In this document: in pieces, positions 8,920-16,810 of the stretch | How positions within the stretch are numbered: position 1 is the stretch's first letter | Layout: every line of letters begins with the position of its first letter | DNA from: Streptomyces sp. WM6386 | GTDB taxonomy: Bacteria > Actinomycetota > Actinomycetes > Streptomycetales > Streptomycetaceae | Assembly: GCF_000972385.1 (NCBI RefSeq) | Contig: NZ_JXTE01000048.1 | Coordinates: 6,064-70,063 of the forward strand | Direction of reading: 5' to 3' | Length of the DNA stretch: 64,000 bases | The notes under the pieces: generated by a model | Database searches by the model: none | Told to the model about the DNA's origin: nothing | Seen by the model: the letters and a program-made list of their open reading frames with translations, nothing else | Program-made: the position numbers and the translations under genes

Positions 8920-8952
8920 CACCCCGCGGCGGCGGCCGGAGCGGCCCGCCCG

Positions 8953-10617
8953 TTACGGCAGCAGCACCAGGGCCGCCGTGAAGAGCGCCGCCTGGACGAG
9001 GGCGAGCGGCCACAGCGGGCGGCCCCGCTCCCGTTCGGTCGCCGAGACGGTCGGCCGCAGCGCGGGGTCCTCCCACATCGCGGTGATCTCGGCGGCGGTG
9101 CGTTCGTAGGGGTGGATCCAGCCCCGCCGCAGCTCCAGCTTCGGCCAGCGGACGCCCTGCATCGTCCAGGTGGGGAAGCCGGCACCGCGGCTGTCGATCT
9201 TCAGCTCGGCGCCCTTGCAGCGGACGACGCGGATGTCGTCCCAGGCGATGTGGCGGACGCGGCGGAGCCCGTTGAACCAGAGGCCCTCGCGGTCGGCGGT
9301 GACGGTCCAGCCGAGCCGCTCGGACAGCAGCAGGGCGCCGCCCAGGGCCACGCTGCCGACGAGGACGTAGCGCCAGAACCAGCCGGACTCGTCCAGGGCG
9401 ATCGGGACGAACCACAGGATCACCACCACGGCGATGATCCGGTCCGTCCACCCCGCGCGCCACCGTCGCACGGTTCCCGGGCCGGGCTGGGCGACGGCCG
9501 CCTCTGCGGCCTGCCGGCCCAGTTCCCGGTACGCCGCCTTACGGGTTCCCGCCCGCTTCTCGCCCACGACGCGGCCGCGTCCGAACCGGTCCGACAACGG
9601 CCGTACGGGCCCTTGCGACCGCTCGATCAGCGGCGGCTCACCGGGCTCCTCGTCGGCGCTGACGAGGAGGAGCTCGGCGCCGTCGTACGGCGTGCCGTAC
9701 AGGACGGCCTCGCGCAGGGGGCCGGGCTCCTCGTCGTCGATCCGGTCGAGGGCCTCCCGCATCTCCGCCTCGGCCGCCTCCTCGTCGAAGCCGTCGTCGT
9801 CCGCTTCCTCGAAGAAGGGCTCGTCCTCGTCGTCCGGCTCCGACACCGAGACGGTGAACAGGGGGCGCAGCGCGCCCAGGTCGTCGGCCGCGTAGACCTC
9901 GGTGTCCACGTCGGCGTTCTCCCGTACGAGCACGCGCAGGACGGGGGCGGGTGCGCCGCGCAGGACGGCGGCGCGGCGGCGGCCGAGGAGGCCGGAGAGG
10001 ACGGCGGTGAGGCCGAGCCCGATCACGTAGAGGCCGGTCGCCGCATGCACGTGGCCGTCTCCGAGCCCGAACGCCGTGAGCCACGCGGCACCGGCCGCCG
10101 TCACGGACAGCCCGAACCAGGCGAGGAGCTTGCCCCGCCGGAACGTCTTGCCCTCGTCCGGCGGAACGGCCGTCGCCCCGCCGGCCGCCGCCAGGGCCGC
10201 CGCCCGCTGTCGTCCGCGCGCGACGAGCCGGAGCATGGCGAGCGCCCAGGCCAGCAGCAGGAACGCGAGCACGGGCAGGGTCACCGGCCACGGCAGTGGC
10301 TGCTGGGCGGGGACCAGGAAGAACAGAACCGGCACCGAGACCCGTACGACCTCGGGCCGTACCGCGAGCCAGATCGCGTGGAGCGCGACGACGGCCGCGG
10401 CCCACGGGCTCAGGTCGGTGGCCGGCGCCAGGGCGCCGGAGCCGAGCAGACCGGCCAGCGCCACCCCGACGAGCACGCCCGTGTCGAGCCGCACCGGCAC
10501 CCACCGGGCGGGCAGGGCCTGTGTCCACCGCCGTGTCTGTTCCCCGTCCCAGGGGAGGCAGCCGTCGGGTATCGCGGAGGCGGGCAGCGGCAGGGGCCGC
10601 TGGAGGTTCGTGCTCAT
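8953..10617 (-). CDS. PH-domain-containing membrane protein, acidic central region
   Basis: 554 aa. Six or so hydrophobic segments lie in the first 240 residues. A strongly acidic disordered stretch follows (DDEDEPFFEEADDDGFDEEA, about residues 270-290). A second membrane region near 410-455 precedes a bacterial PH-like beta domain (GLWFNGLRRVRHIAWDDIRVVRCKGAELKIDSRG in part). Function unknown. The next gene on the same strand also has a bacterial PH domain, so the two may act together at the membrane. 33 bases separate it from the convergent PIG-V-like gene. Confidence 0.7.
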   Translation of the reverse strand: MSTNLQRPLPLPASAIPDGCLPWDGEQTRRWTQALPARWVPVRLDTGVLVGVALAGLLGSGALAPATDLSPWAAAVVALHAIWLAVRPEVVRVSVPVLFFLVPAQQPLPWPVTLPVLAFLLLAWALAMLRLVARGRQRAAALAAAGGATAVPPDEGKTFRRGKLLAWFGLSVTAAGAAWLTAFGLGDGHVHAATGLYVIGLGLTAVLSGLLGRRRAAVLRGAPAPVLRVLVRENADVDTEVYAADDLGALRPLFTVSVSEPDDEDEPFFEEADDDGFDEEAAEAEMREALDRIDDEEPGPLREAVLYGTPYDGAELLLVSADEEPGEPPLIERSQGPVRPLSDRFGRGRVVGEKRAGTRKAAYRELGRQAAEAAVAQPGPGTVRRWRAGWTDRIIAVVVILWFVPIALDESGWFWRYVLVGSVALGGALLLSERLGWTVTADREGLWFNGLRRVRHIAWDDIRVVRCKGAELKIDSRGAGFPTWTMQGVRWPKLELRRGWIHPYERTAAEITAMWEDPALRPTVSATERERGRPLWPLALVQAALFTAALVLLP

Positions 10618-10732
10618 CGTCTTCCAGACACTCGGACCACAGGTGTGGTTGCGGTCCTCGGGTCCTTGTTCGGGGCGGCACGCCGAGGTGAGGCCACATC
10701 ATCACCCCGGGACCTGTGGGAGGACAGGCGCC

Positions 10733-11356
10733 TCAGCCCGTTGCGATCAGGATCACCAGCAGTACTGCCCCGGCGGCCACCGGCGCGAAGATCTCGTACG
10801 CCCAGCGCACGGTCACCTCACCCTGCGCGCTCTCCGCCGTCCCCCGCGTCTCCATGAACTCGCGCAGTTCGTCCATGATCTTGTCGGTCTCGGCCCGGGC
10901 CGGCCCGGCGTCGGGGGCGGGCGCGGCCCCACCGCCGCCGAAGCCGAGCCGCAGCCCGGCGCCGCCGCCGCGCTCGGCGCGCGCGTCCTTGCGCGCCGCC
11001 CTCTTGCGGGCGCGCAGCGACACCGGGACGGCCCACAGCTGGAACTTGTCGCCGGACTCGACGACGACCTCATTGGAGTAACCGGACCGCAGCGCTGCGG
11101 CCTGCCCCCAGGGCAGCACGATCACCCGGAACGGGTTGCGGATGCGCAGGCGGTCCTCGTTGGCGTAGACGGCGGGGCGGACGGTGAAGGCGACGATCAG
11201 CGGGACCGCGAGGATCATCGAGGCGAGCGCCAGCCAGGGGGTGCGGTCCTCGCCCTGGACCAGGGCGTCGATGCCGAGCCAGAGGACGATGGCGAGCAGC
11301 AGGGCGCCTCCGGCGATGCCTGCGGGTGAGCGGTAGATGCGGTCCTTGGTCGTCAT
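10733..11356 (-). CDS. PH-domain-containing membrane protein
   Basis: 207 aa. Two N-terminal transmembrane helices (about residues 12-31 and 39-58) are followed by a bacterial PH domain: LRIRNPFRVIVLPWGQAAAL and DKFQLWAVPVSLRARKR. Then comes an Ala/Gly-rich linker (about 118-150) and a C-terminal hydrophobic anchor. Function unknown. It is common in Streptomyces next to deoC. It precedes the 554-aa PH protein on the same strand with a 115-base gap. Confidence 0.72.
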   Translation of the reverse strand: MTTKDRIYRSPAGIAGGALLLAIVLWLGIDALVQGEDRTPWLALASMILAVPLIVAFTVRPAVYANEDRLRIRNPFRVIVLPWGQAAALRSGYSNEVVVESGDKFQLWAVPVSLRARKRAARKDARAERGGGAGLRLGFGGGGAAPAPDAGPARAETDKIMDELREFMETRGTAESAQGEVTVRWAYEIFAPVAAGAVLLVILIATG

Positions 11357-11428
11357 GCGGCGATTGTGCCTCAGTGGTCCGCGTCCTCGCCCTGGGGGAC
11401 CTTGTGCGTTCGCGGGTGCGGGTGGTCC

Positions 11429-11458
11429 GTGGCTGGTCGCGCGGTTCCCCGCGCCCCT
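11429..11458 (-). repeat. Dispersed repeat family 1, short copy
   Basis: On the minus strand this reads AGGGGCGCGGGG then a few bases and GCGCGACCAGCCAC: the two ends of the 1526-1600 repeat with the middle missing. It sits between the PH-protein gene and deoC. Confidence 0.65.
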
Positions 11459-11517
11459 TCAGGTGGGACCGGATGCCGCTCGTTCGCAGGAACCGTTTCT
11501 TCCGGGGTGTACAGCCG

Positions 11518-11529
11518 CTACGCGCGTAG
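11518..11529. promoter_or_regulatory. Nucleoside-regulon operator, site 2 (deoC)
   Basis: Perfect CTACGCGCGTAG ending 19 bases before the deoC ATG. It sits in the 5' leader or over the transcription start, a position fitting repression. Confidence 0.8.
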
Positions 11530-11548
11530 ATATGCTCGGCTGGTGACC

Positions 11549-12508
11549 ATGCCCACCACTGCATCTCCCGCACACCCGCTTACGGATGTCACCGCGTCCG
11601 ACAGCACGCTGCGTCGCTTCCTCCACGGGCTGCCCGGCGTCGACGCGGTCGGCCTGGAGGCGCGCGCCGCCTCTCTCGGCACCCGTTCCATCAAGACGAC
11701 CGCCAAGGCGTTCGCCATCGACCTCGCCATCTCGATGGTCGACCTGACGACGCTGGAAGGCGCGGACACCCCGGGCAAGGTCCGGGCGCTCGGCGCCAAG
11801 GCGGTCCGTCCCGACCCGACCGACCGTACGACCCCCGCGACCGCGGCCGTCTGTGTCTATCCCGACATGGTGACCGCCGCGAAGGAGGCCGTCGCCGGCT
11901 CCTCCGTGAAGGTCGCCTCGGTCGCCACCGCCTTCCCGGCGGGCCGCGCCGCGCTCGCGGTGAAGCTCGCCGACGTGCGCGACGCCGTGGCCGCGGGCGC
12001 GGACGAGATCGACATGGTCATCGACCGCGGGGCGTTCCTCGCGGGCCACTATCTGAAGGTGTACGACGAGATCACCGCCGTGAAGGAGGCCTGCGGGACC
12101 AGCGCCCGTCTGAAGGTCATCTTCGAGACCGGCGAGCTCTCGACGTACGACAACATCCGGCGCGCGAGCTGGCTCGGCATGCTGGCCGGCGCCGACTTCA
12201 TCAAGACGTCGACCGGCAAGGTGGCGGTGAACGCGACCCCCGCGAACACCCTGCTCATGCTGGAGGCCGTGCGCGACTTCCGGGCCCAGACCGGCGTCCA
12301 GATCGGTGTGAAGCCGGCCGGTGGCATCCGCACCACCAAGGACGCCATCAAGTTCCTGGTCCTGGTCAACGAGACCGCGGGCGAGGACTGGCTGGACAAC
12401 CACTGGTTCCGCTTCGGCGCCTCCTCGCTCCTGAACGACCTGCTGATGCAGCGTCAGAAGCTGGCCACCGGCCGTTACTCCGGCCCCGACTACGTGACGG
12501 TGGACTGA
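11549..12508 (+). CDS. deoC: Deoxyribose-phosphate aldolase
   Basis: 319 aa, class I aldolase. VCVYPDMV and VASVATAFPAG open the barrel, ADEIDMVIDRGAFLAG carries the conserved acid, FIKTSTGK holds the Schiff-base Lys, and VGVKPAGGIR-type GVKPAGGIRTTKDA holds the second active-site Lys. It splits 2-deoxyribose-5-phosphate to acetaldehyde and glyceraldehyde-3-phosphate. Start at ATG 11549; GTG at 11543 is an equally good reading. Two aldehyde dehydrogenase genes follow immediately and can remove the acetaldehyde. Operator site 2 is directly upstream. Confidence 0.95.
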   Translation: MPTTASPAHPLTDVTASDSTLRRFLHGLPGVDAVGLEARAASLGTRSIKTTAKAFAIDLAISMVDLTTLEGADTPGKVRALGAKAVRPDPTDRTTPATAAVCVYPDMVTAAKEAVAGSSVKVASVATAFPAGRAALAVKLADVRDAVAAGADEIDMVIDRGAFLAGHYLKVYDEITAVKEACGTSARLKVIFETGELSTYDNIRRASWLGMLAGADFIKTSTGKVAVNATPANTLLMLEAVRDFRAQTGVQIGVKPAGGIRTTKDAIKFLVLVNETAGEDWLDNHWFRFGASSLLNDLLMQRQKLATGRYSGPDYVTVD

Positions 12509-12513
12509 TCCAC

Positions 12514-13950
12514 ATGGCAACTGCATTCGAGTACGCACCGGCACCCGAGTCCCGCTCGGTCGTCGACATCGCGCCCTCCTACGGGCTCTTCATCGACGGC
12601 GAGTTCGTGGAGGCGGCGGACGGCAAGGTCTTCAAGACCGTCTCCCCCGCCACCGAGGAGGTCCTCTCCGAGATCGCCCAGGCGGGCGAGGCGGACGTCG
12701 ACCGCGCGGTGCGGGCCGCCCGCAAGGCCTTCGAGAAGTGGTCGGCACTGCCCGGCTCCGAGCGCGCCAAGTACCTGTTCCGTATCGCCCGGATCATCCA
12801 GGAGCGCAGCCGCGAACTGGCGGTCCTGGAGACCCTGGACAACGGAAAGCCCATCAAGGAGACCCGCGACGCCGACCTCCCCCTGGTCGCCGCGCACTTC
12901 TTCTACTACGCGGGCTGGGCGGACAAGCTCGACCACGCGGGCTTCGGATCGAACCCGCGTCCGCTGGGTGTCGCCGGTCAGGTCATCCCGTGGAACTTCC
13001 CGCTGCTGATGCTGGCGTGGAAGATCGCCCCGGCGCTCGCGACCGGCAACACGGTGGTCCTGAAGCCCGCCGAGACGACCCCCCTCTCGGCCCTGTTCTT
13101 CGCGGACATCTGCCGCCAGGCCGGTCTGCCCAAGGGTGTCGTCAACATCCTTCCCGGCTACGGCGACGCGGGCGCGGCCCTCGTCGCGCACCCCGATGTG
13201 AACAAGGTGGCCTTCACCGGTTCGACCGCGGTCGGCAAGGCGATCGCGCGCCAGGTCGCGGGCACGGACAAGAAGGTCACCCTCGAACTGGGCGGCAAGG
13301 GCGCCAACATCGTCTTCGACGACGCCCCGATCGACCAGGCCGTCGAGGGCATCGTCACCGGCATCTTCTTCAACCAGGGCCAGGTCTGCTGCGCGGGCTC
13401 CCGGCTGCTGGTCCAGGAGTCGATCCAGGACGAGCTGCTGGATTCGCTCAAGCGCAGGCTCTCCACCCTCCGACTCGGCGACCCGCTGGACAAGAACACC
13501 GACATCGGCGCGATCAACTCCGAGGAGCAGCTCTCCCGGATCACCTCGCTCGTCGAGGCGGGCGAGGCGGAGGGCGCCGAGCGCTGGTCCCCGGCCTGTG
13601 AACTCCCGTCCTCCGGCTACTGGTTCGCCCCGACGCTCTTCACGAACGTCACCCAGGCGCACACCATCGCCCGCGACGAGATCTTCGGCCCGGTCCTTTC
13701 GGTCCTGAGCTTCCGTACGCCGGACGAGGCCGTCGCCAAGGCCAACAACAGCCAGTACGGCCTGTCGGCGGGCATCTGGACGGAGAAGGGTTCGCGGATC
13801 CTCGCCGTCGCGGGCAAGCTGCGCGCGGGCGTGATCTGGTCCAACACGTTCAACAAGTTCGACCCGACCTCGCCGTTCGGCGGTTACAAGGAGTCGGGCT
13901 TCGGCCGCGAGGGCGGTCGCCACGGCCTGGAGGCGTACCTCGATGTCTGA
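12514..13950 (+). CDS. Aldehyde dehydrogenase, NAD-dependent
   Basis: 478 aa, full ALDH superfamily length. The NAD-binding VIPWNFPLLMLAWKIAPAL, the general-base Glu in VTLELGGKGAN, and the nucleophile in FFNQGQVCCAGSRL are all present, as is the C-terminal FGGYKESGFGREGG. It starts five bases after deoC and overlaps the next gene by eight bases, so deoC and both ALDH genes form one operon. The likely substrate is acetaldehyde from DeoC; other small aldehydes are possible. Confidence 0.9.
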   Translation: MATAFEYAPAPESRSVVDIAPSYGLFIDGEFVEAADGKVFKTVSPATEEVLSEIAQAGEADVDRAVRAARKAFEKWSALPGSERAKYLFRIARIIQERSRELAVLETLDNGKPIKETRDADLPLVAAHFFYYAGWADKLDHAGFGSNPRPLGVAGQVIPWNFPLLMLAWKIAPALATGNTVVLKPAETTPLSALFFADICRQAGLPKGVVNILPGYGDAGAALVAHPDVNKVAFTGSTAVGKAIARQVAGTDKKVTLELGGKGANIVFDDAPIDQAVEGIVTGIFFNQGQVCCAGSRLLVQESIQDELLDSLKRRLSTLRLGDPLDKNTDIGAINSEEQLSRITSLVEAGEAEGAERWSPACELPSSGYWFAPTLFTNVTQAHTIARDEIFGPVLSVLSFRTPDEAVAKANNSQYGLSAGIWTEKGSRILAVAGKLRAGVIWSNTFNKFDPTSPFGGYKESGFGREGGRHGLEAYLDV

Positions 13951-14854
13951 GAAGAACGAGAAGACGGACCGTTTTGATCGGCTGTCGGTCTTCAAGACCT
14001 ACAAGCTGTACGTCGGCGGGAAGTTCCCGCGTTCCGAGAGCGGCCGGGTGTACGAGGTGAGCGACGCGAAGGGCAACTGGCTGGCGAACGTGCCGCTTTC
14101 GTCCCGTAAGGACGCCCGTGACGCGGTGGTCGCCGCGCGCAAGGCGTTCGGCGGATGGTCGGGCGCGACGGCCTACAACCGGGGTCAGATCCTGTACCGC
14201 GTCGCGGAGATGCTGGAGGGCCGCCGCGAGCAGTTCGTGCGCGAAGTGGCCGATGTGGAGGGGCTGTCGAAGTCGAAGGCCGCGGCTCAGGTGGACGCCA
14301 CCATCGACCGCTGGGTCTGGTACGCGGGCTGGACCGACAAGATCGCCCAGGTGGTCGGTGGCGGCAACCCGGTGGCGGGTCCGTTCTTCAACCTCTCCAC
14401 CCCGGAGCCGACCGGCGTGGTCACGGTCCTGGCCCCGCAGGAGTCGTCCTTCCTGGGCCTGGTCTCGGTCGTCGCCCCGGTGATCGCGACCGGGAACACG
14501 GCGATCGTGATCGCGTCCGAGGAGGCCCCGCTGCCCGCCCTGTCCCTGGGCGAGGTGCTGGCCACCTCCGACCTGCCCGGCGGTGTCGTCAACATCCTGT
14601 CCGGCCGTACGGCGGAGATCGCGGCGCCACTGGCCGCGCACCAGGACGTCAACGCGATCGATCTGGCGGGCGCCGATGACGTACTCGCCAAGGAGCTGGA
14701 GATCGCGGCCGCGGACAACCTGAAGCGGGTTCTTCGTCCACAGGCTGTGGATTATTCGGCGACTCCGGGGATCGACCGTATGACGGCGTTCCTGGAGACG
14801 AAGACCGTCTGGCACCCGACGGGTTCACTGGGCGCGTCCGGCTCGTCCTACTGA
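13943..14854 (+). CDS. Truncated aldehyde dehydrogenase-like protein without catalytic domain
   Basis: 303 aa. The N-terminal two thirds of the ALDH fold is recognisable: KLYVGGKFPRSESGR, TPEPTGVVTVLAPQESSFLG, VVAPVIATGNTAIV and LPGGVVNILSG. The protein stops before the region that would hold the nucleophilic Cys, and no ELGGK motif is seen. In its place are about 70 residues ending WHPTGSLGASGSSY. It cannot be an ordinary ALDH. The intact frame and 8-base overlap suggest a retained partner or regulatory subunit of the upstream enzyme rather than decay. Confidence 0.8.
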   Translation: MSEKNEKTDRFDRLSVFKTYKLYVGGKFPRSESGRVYEVSDAKGNWLANVPLSSRKDARDAVVAARKAFGGWSGATAYNRGQILYRVAEMLEGRREQFVREVADVEGLSKSKAAAQVDATIDRWVWYAGWTDKIAQVVGGGNPVAGPFFNLSTPEPTGVVTVLAPQESSFLGLVSVVAPVIATGNTAIVIASEEAPLPALSLGEVLATSDLPGGVVNILSGRTAEIAAPLAAHQDVNAIDLAGADDVLAKELEIAAADNLKRVLRPQAVDYSATPGIDRMTAFLETKTVWHPTGSLGASGSSY

Positions 14855-14870
14855 CGGCCACCACAGACCG

Positions 14871-14912
14871 GAGAGCCGCGCCTTCCCACCGTCCTGGGAA
14901 GACGCGGCTCTC
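14871..14912. terminator. Bidirectional terminator between the ALDH operon and a secreted-protein gene
   Basis: GAGAGCCGCGCCTTCCCA pairs with TGGGAAGACGCGGCTCTC with one mismatch, placed between two convergent stop codons. Confidence 0.75.
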
Positions 14913-14921
14913 TGCGTACCG

Positions 14922-15329
14922 TCAGCGGTTGTTGAGGAGCCCCGCGGCCTGGCCGACCACCGGGATGCTGCCGATGGACTGGGCCTGCGCCACCGGGCCG
15001 GTCAGCGCCTGGGTGGCCAGGGGCTGGAAGTCGGCGAGCTGGGTGCCGAGGCCGTTGTCGAGGGGGTCGACGCCGGTGCCGGCGAGGGGGTTGGGCTTGA
15101 GGCCGCTGATCGGGCCGGTGACGTAGCCGACCGTGCCGGCCAGGCCCTGGAGGCCGGCCTGCGGGTCGATGTTGCCCAGCGAGGTGGGGCGGGTGCGCAT
15201 CACGTCGAGGACCGGGTCGGTGTCCGCGGAGGCCGTCGCCGCGCCTGCGCCCAGGGCCACGCCCGCGGTCGCGAGGGCGGCCAGCGCGCGCTGGGCGGTG
15301 GGGGTGGAGGGGGACGCGTGTCGGGCCAT
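14922..15329 (-). CDS. Small secreted protein of unknown function
   Basis: 135 aa. The N-terminus MARHASPSTPTAQRALAALA followed by a hydrophobic stretch and ATASADT is a signal peptide with an AxA-type cleavage site near residue 35. The mature part is rich in Gly, Leu and Pro (DPVLDVMRTRPTSLGNIDP; GLKPNPLAGTGVDPL) without recognised domain. The start is the ATG after a purine-rich stretch; a longer frame upstream lacks a signal sequence at its N-terminus. It resembles in style the secreted protein at 39059-39418. It marks the left edge of the biosynthetic island. Confidence 0.7.
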   Translation of the reverse strand: MARHASPSTPTAQRALAALATAGVALGAGAATASADTDPVLDVMRTRPTSLGNIDPQAGLQGLAGTVGYVTGPISGLKPNPLAGTGVDPLDNGLGTQLADFQPLATQALTGPVAQAQSIGSIPVVGQAAGLLNNR

Positions 15330-15622
15330 TGCTGCTGCCGCCTTCGTCTTGCGCAAGGTAATCGGGTCGACACGAAGGGTAGTTGAGGTTCGGCGCACAC
15401 TCCACCGCCGACCCGCAGACTTCAAAGGCATCCCCATAGGCGTGACAAGTAGCGGTCATTTAATGCCGGAATCCGATTTGCGGCATTCGAACTATCGACT
15501 GAATAACGCCGCTTGACGTACCCTCAAGATCACTTCAAAGCGGGGGCAACACCCCCGCCGCGGTGCGTGAGTCAGATGACCAGCCTTTCGATCAAGGATG
15601 GAATTTGAGACCCGGGGGGGCC

Positions 15623-16357
15623 ATGTCCATACACATAGCCGATGTCCAGCAGCACACGCGCGCCATCGAAACCTATTCGGGTCCCGATGATTTCGAACTG
15701 GTGCACCCGGTACACGCCGACGCCGTCTGCGGAGTTCTTCGCAGCGCGTTCGCCGAAGCACCGCACACTCGGGGCTTCACGCAGCTGACCGGACGCTTCG
15801 CCGTCGAGACGATGCATCACCCGCTCTCCGATTTCTCGCGCCTGATCCGCACCGAGATCCTCACCCGCGGACACAGCCTGCGACTGCTGGCGGACCGCGG
15901 CGTCATGACCGATCCGCGCTCCCGCGCGCTGCCGGGCGGCGCCAGGGCGCGCCAGGTGCAACTGCGCGTCACCGACGCCCCGTTGCCCGACCTGGCCCTG
16001 CTGGGTACCGAGCTCGGCCTGGTGCGCACCGTGGCGCCGGACGGCCGGCTGCAGATCCTGCTCGCCCGCCGGGAGGCCACCGCCGCCCTGCTCCAGTTCC
16101 AGCAGGTGCTGTGGGGCCACGCCGAGGGCCTGACCTCGGCGCGCGACGTCCGTGAGCTGCAACTGGACGAGATCCAGCGCCAGGTGTTGCAGATGCTCGG
16201 CTCCGGCATGAAGGACGACACGGCGGCCCGGCAGATGAACGTGTCCGTGCGCACCTACCGCCGCCATGTGGCCGCCATCCTCAAGTCCCTTGACGTCAGC
16301 ACCCGTTTCGAGGCGGGGATCAGGGCCGCGGAGTACGGGCTGGTGTCCGCGCCCTGA
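15623..16357 (+). CDS. LuxR-type regulator, probable pathway-specific regulator of the island
   Basis: 244 aa. The last 65 residues form a LuxR-type helix-turn-helix: LDEIQRQVLQMLGSGMKDDT, then MNVSVRTYRRHVAAILKSL. The first about 170 residues have no recognised sensor domain and no receiver Asp pattern. The start ATG at 15623 follows a run of seven G; a longer frame from 15563 exists. It is the first gene of the biosynthetic island, with a 293-base AT-richer region in front. A shared near-palindrome before the ACP gene and before asnB is a candidate target. Confidence 0.8.
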   Translation: MSIHIADVQQHTRAIETYSGPDDFELVHPVHADAVCGVLRSAFAEAPHTRGFTQLTGRFAVETMHHPLSDFSRLIRTEILTRGHSLRLLADRGVMTDPRSRALPGGARARQVQLRVTDAPLPDLALLGTELGLVRTVAPDGRLQILLARREATAALLQFQQVLWGHAEGLTSARDVRELQLDEIQRQVLQMLGSGMKDDTAARQMNVSVRTYRRHVAAILKSLDVSTRFEAGIRAAEYGLVSAP

Positions 16358-16390
16358 CAGCCGCACCCGGGTCCGCGCCAGGGCCCCGGG

Positions 16391-16406
16391 TGGCAGGTTG
16401 CTGCCG
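16391..16406. promoter_or_regulatory. Candidate island operator, copy 1 (before the ACP gene)
   Basis: TGGCAGGTTGCTGCCG, a near-palindrome (GGCAG-N4-CTGCC). A close relative, TGGCAGCTAGTTGCCA, stands before asnB at 32879-32894. A second half copy GTTGCTGCCG is at 16426-16435. Binding by the adjacent LuxR protein is inference. Confidence 0.45.
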
Positions 16407-16543
16407 ACTTTGGCGCCCGGAACCTGTTGCTGCCGCGGCGCGCGGACTTCTAGGTTGATCAGGAAACCAGCACCCCCACCAGGTAATTGACCCCCGTTCT
16501 TCCGTGCCCACGCACGGCATCACGGGCAGAAACGGATGACGGA

Positions 16544-16807
16544 ATGTCCATTGCTTCGGTCACCCATGCCGATGTCGAGGCCGCCGTACTCGCCGTGACG
16601 GCAGAGGCCCTGAATGTCCCCGAAGTGCATCTCGACGACAATCTTCTGGAACTGGGCGTCGACTCCCTGGTCGCCACCCGGATAGTGGCGGCACTGCGCA
16701 CCCGCTTCGGCGCGGACATCCCCTTGCTCAACATCTTCGAATACCCGGAATTGCGCGAATTCGCCATATCGGTCCTGGACGCGATCCAGGACGCACCCCA
16801 GGAATGA
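16544..16807 (+). CDS. Acyl carrier protein, stand-alone
   Basis: 87 aa. The phosphopantetheine site is LGVDSLVATRI, with the Ser in DSL. Helices before and after match the carrier-protein fold. The ATG at 16544 gives the standard length; longer frames upstream are non-homologous. It is followed after three bases by the CoA mutase gene, then ccr. In the proposed pathway it would hold the alkylsuccinyl or alkylsuccinamoyl group as starter for the peptide assembly; this role is inference. Confidence 0.88.
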   Translation: MSIASVTHADVEAAVLAVTAEALNVPEVHLDDNLLELGVDSLVATRIVAALRTRFGADIPLLNIFEYPELREFAISVLDAIQDAPQE

Positions 16808-16810
16808 TTC

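Noticed and set aside
16358..16543. Cobalamin riboswitch before the ACP-mutase-ccr genes
   Set aside because: The 186-base gap shows no B12-box-like sequence or long folded leader that I can recognise.
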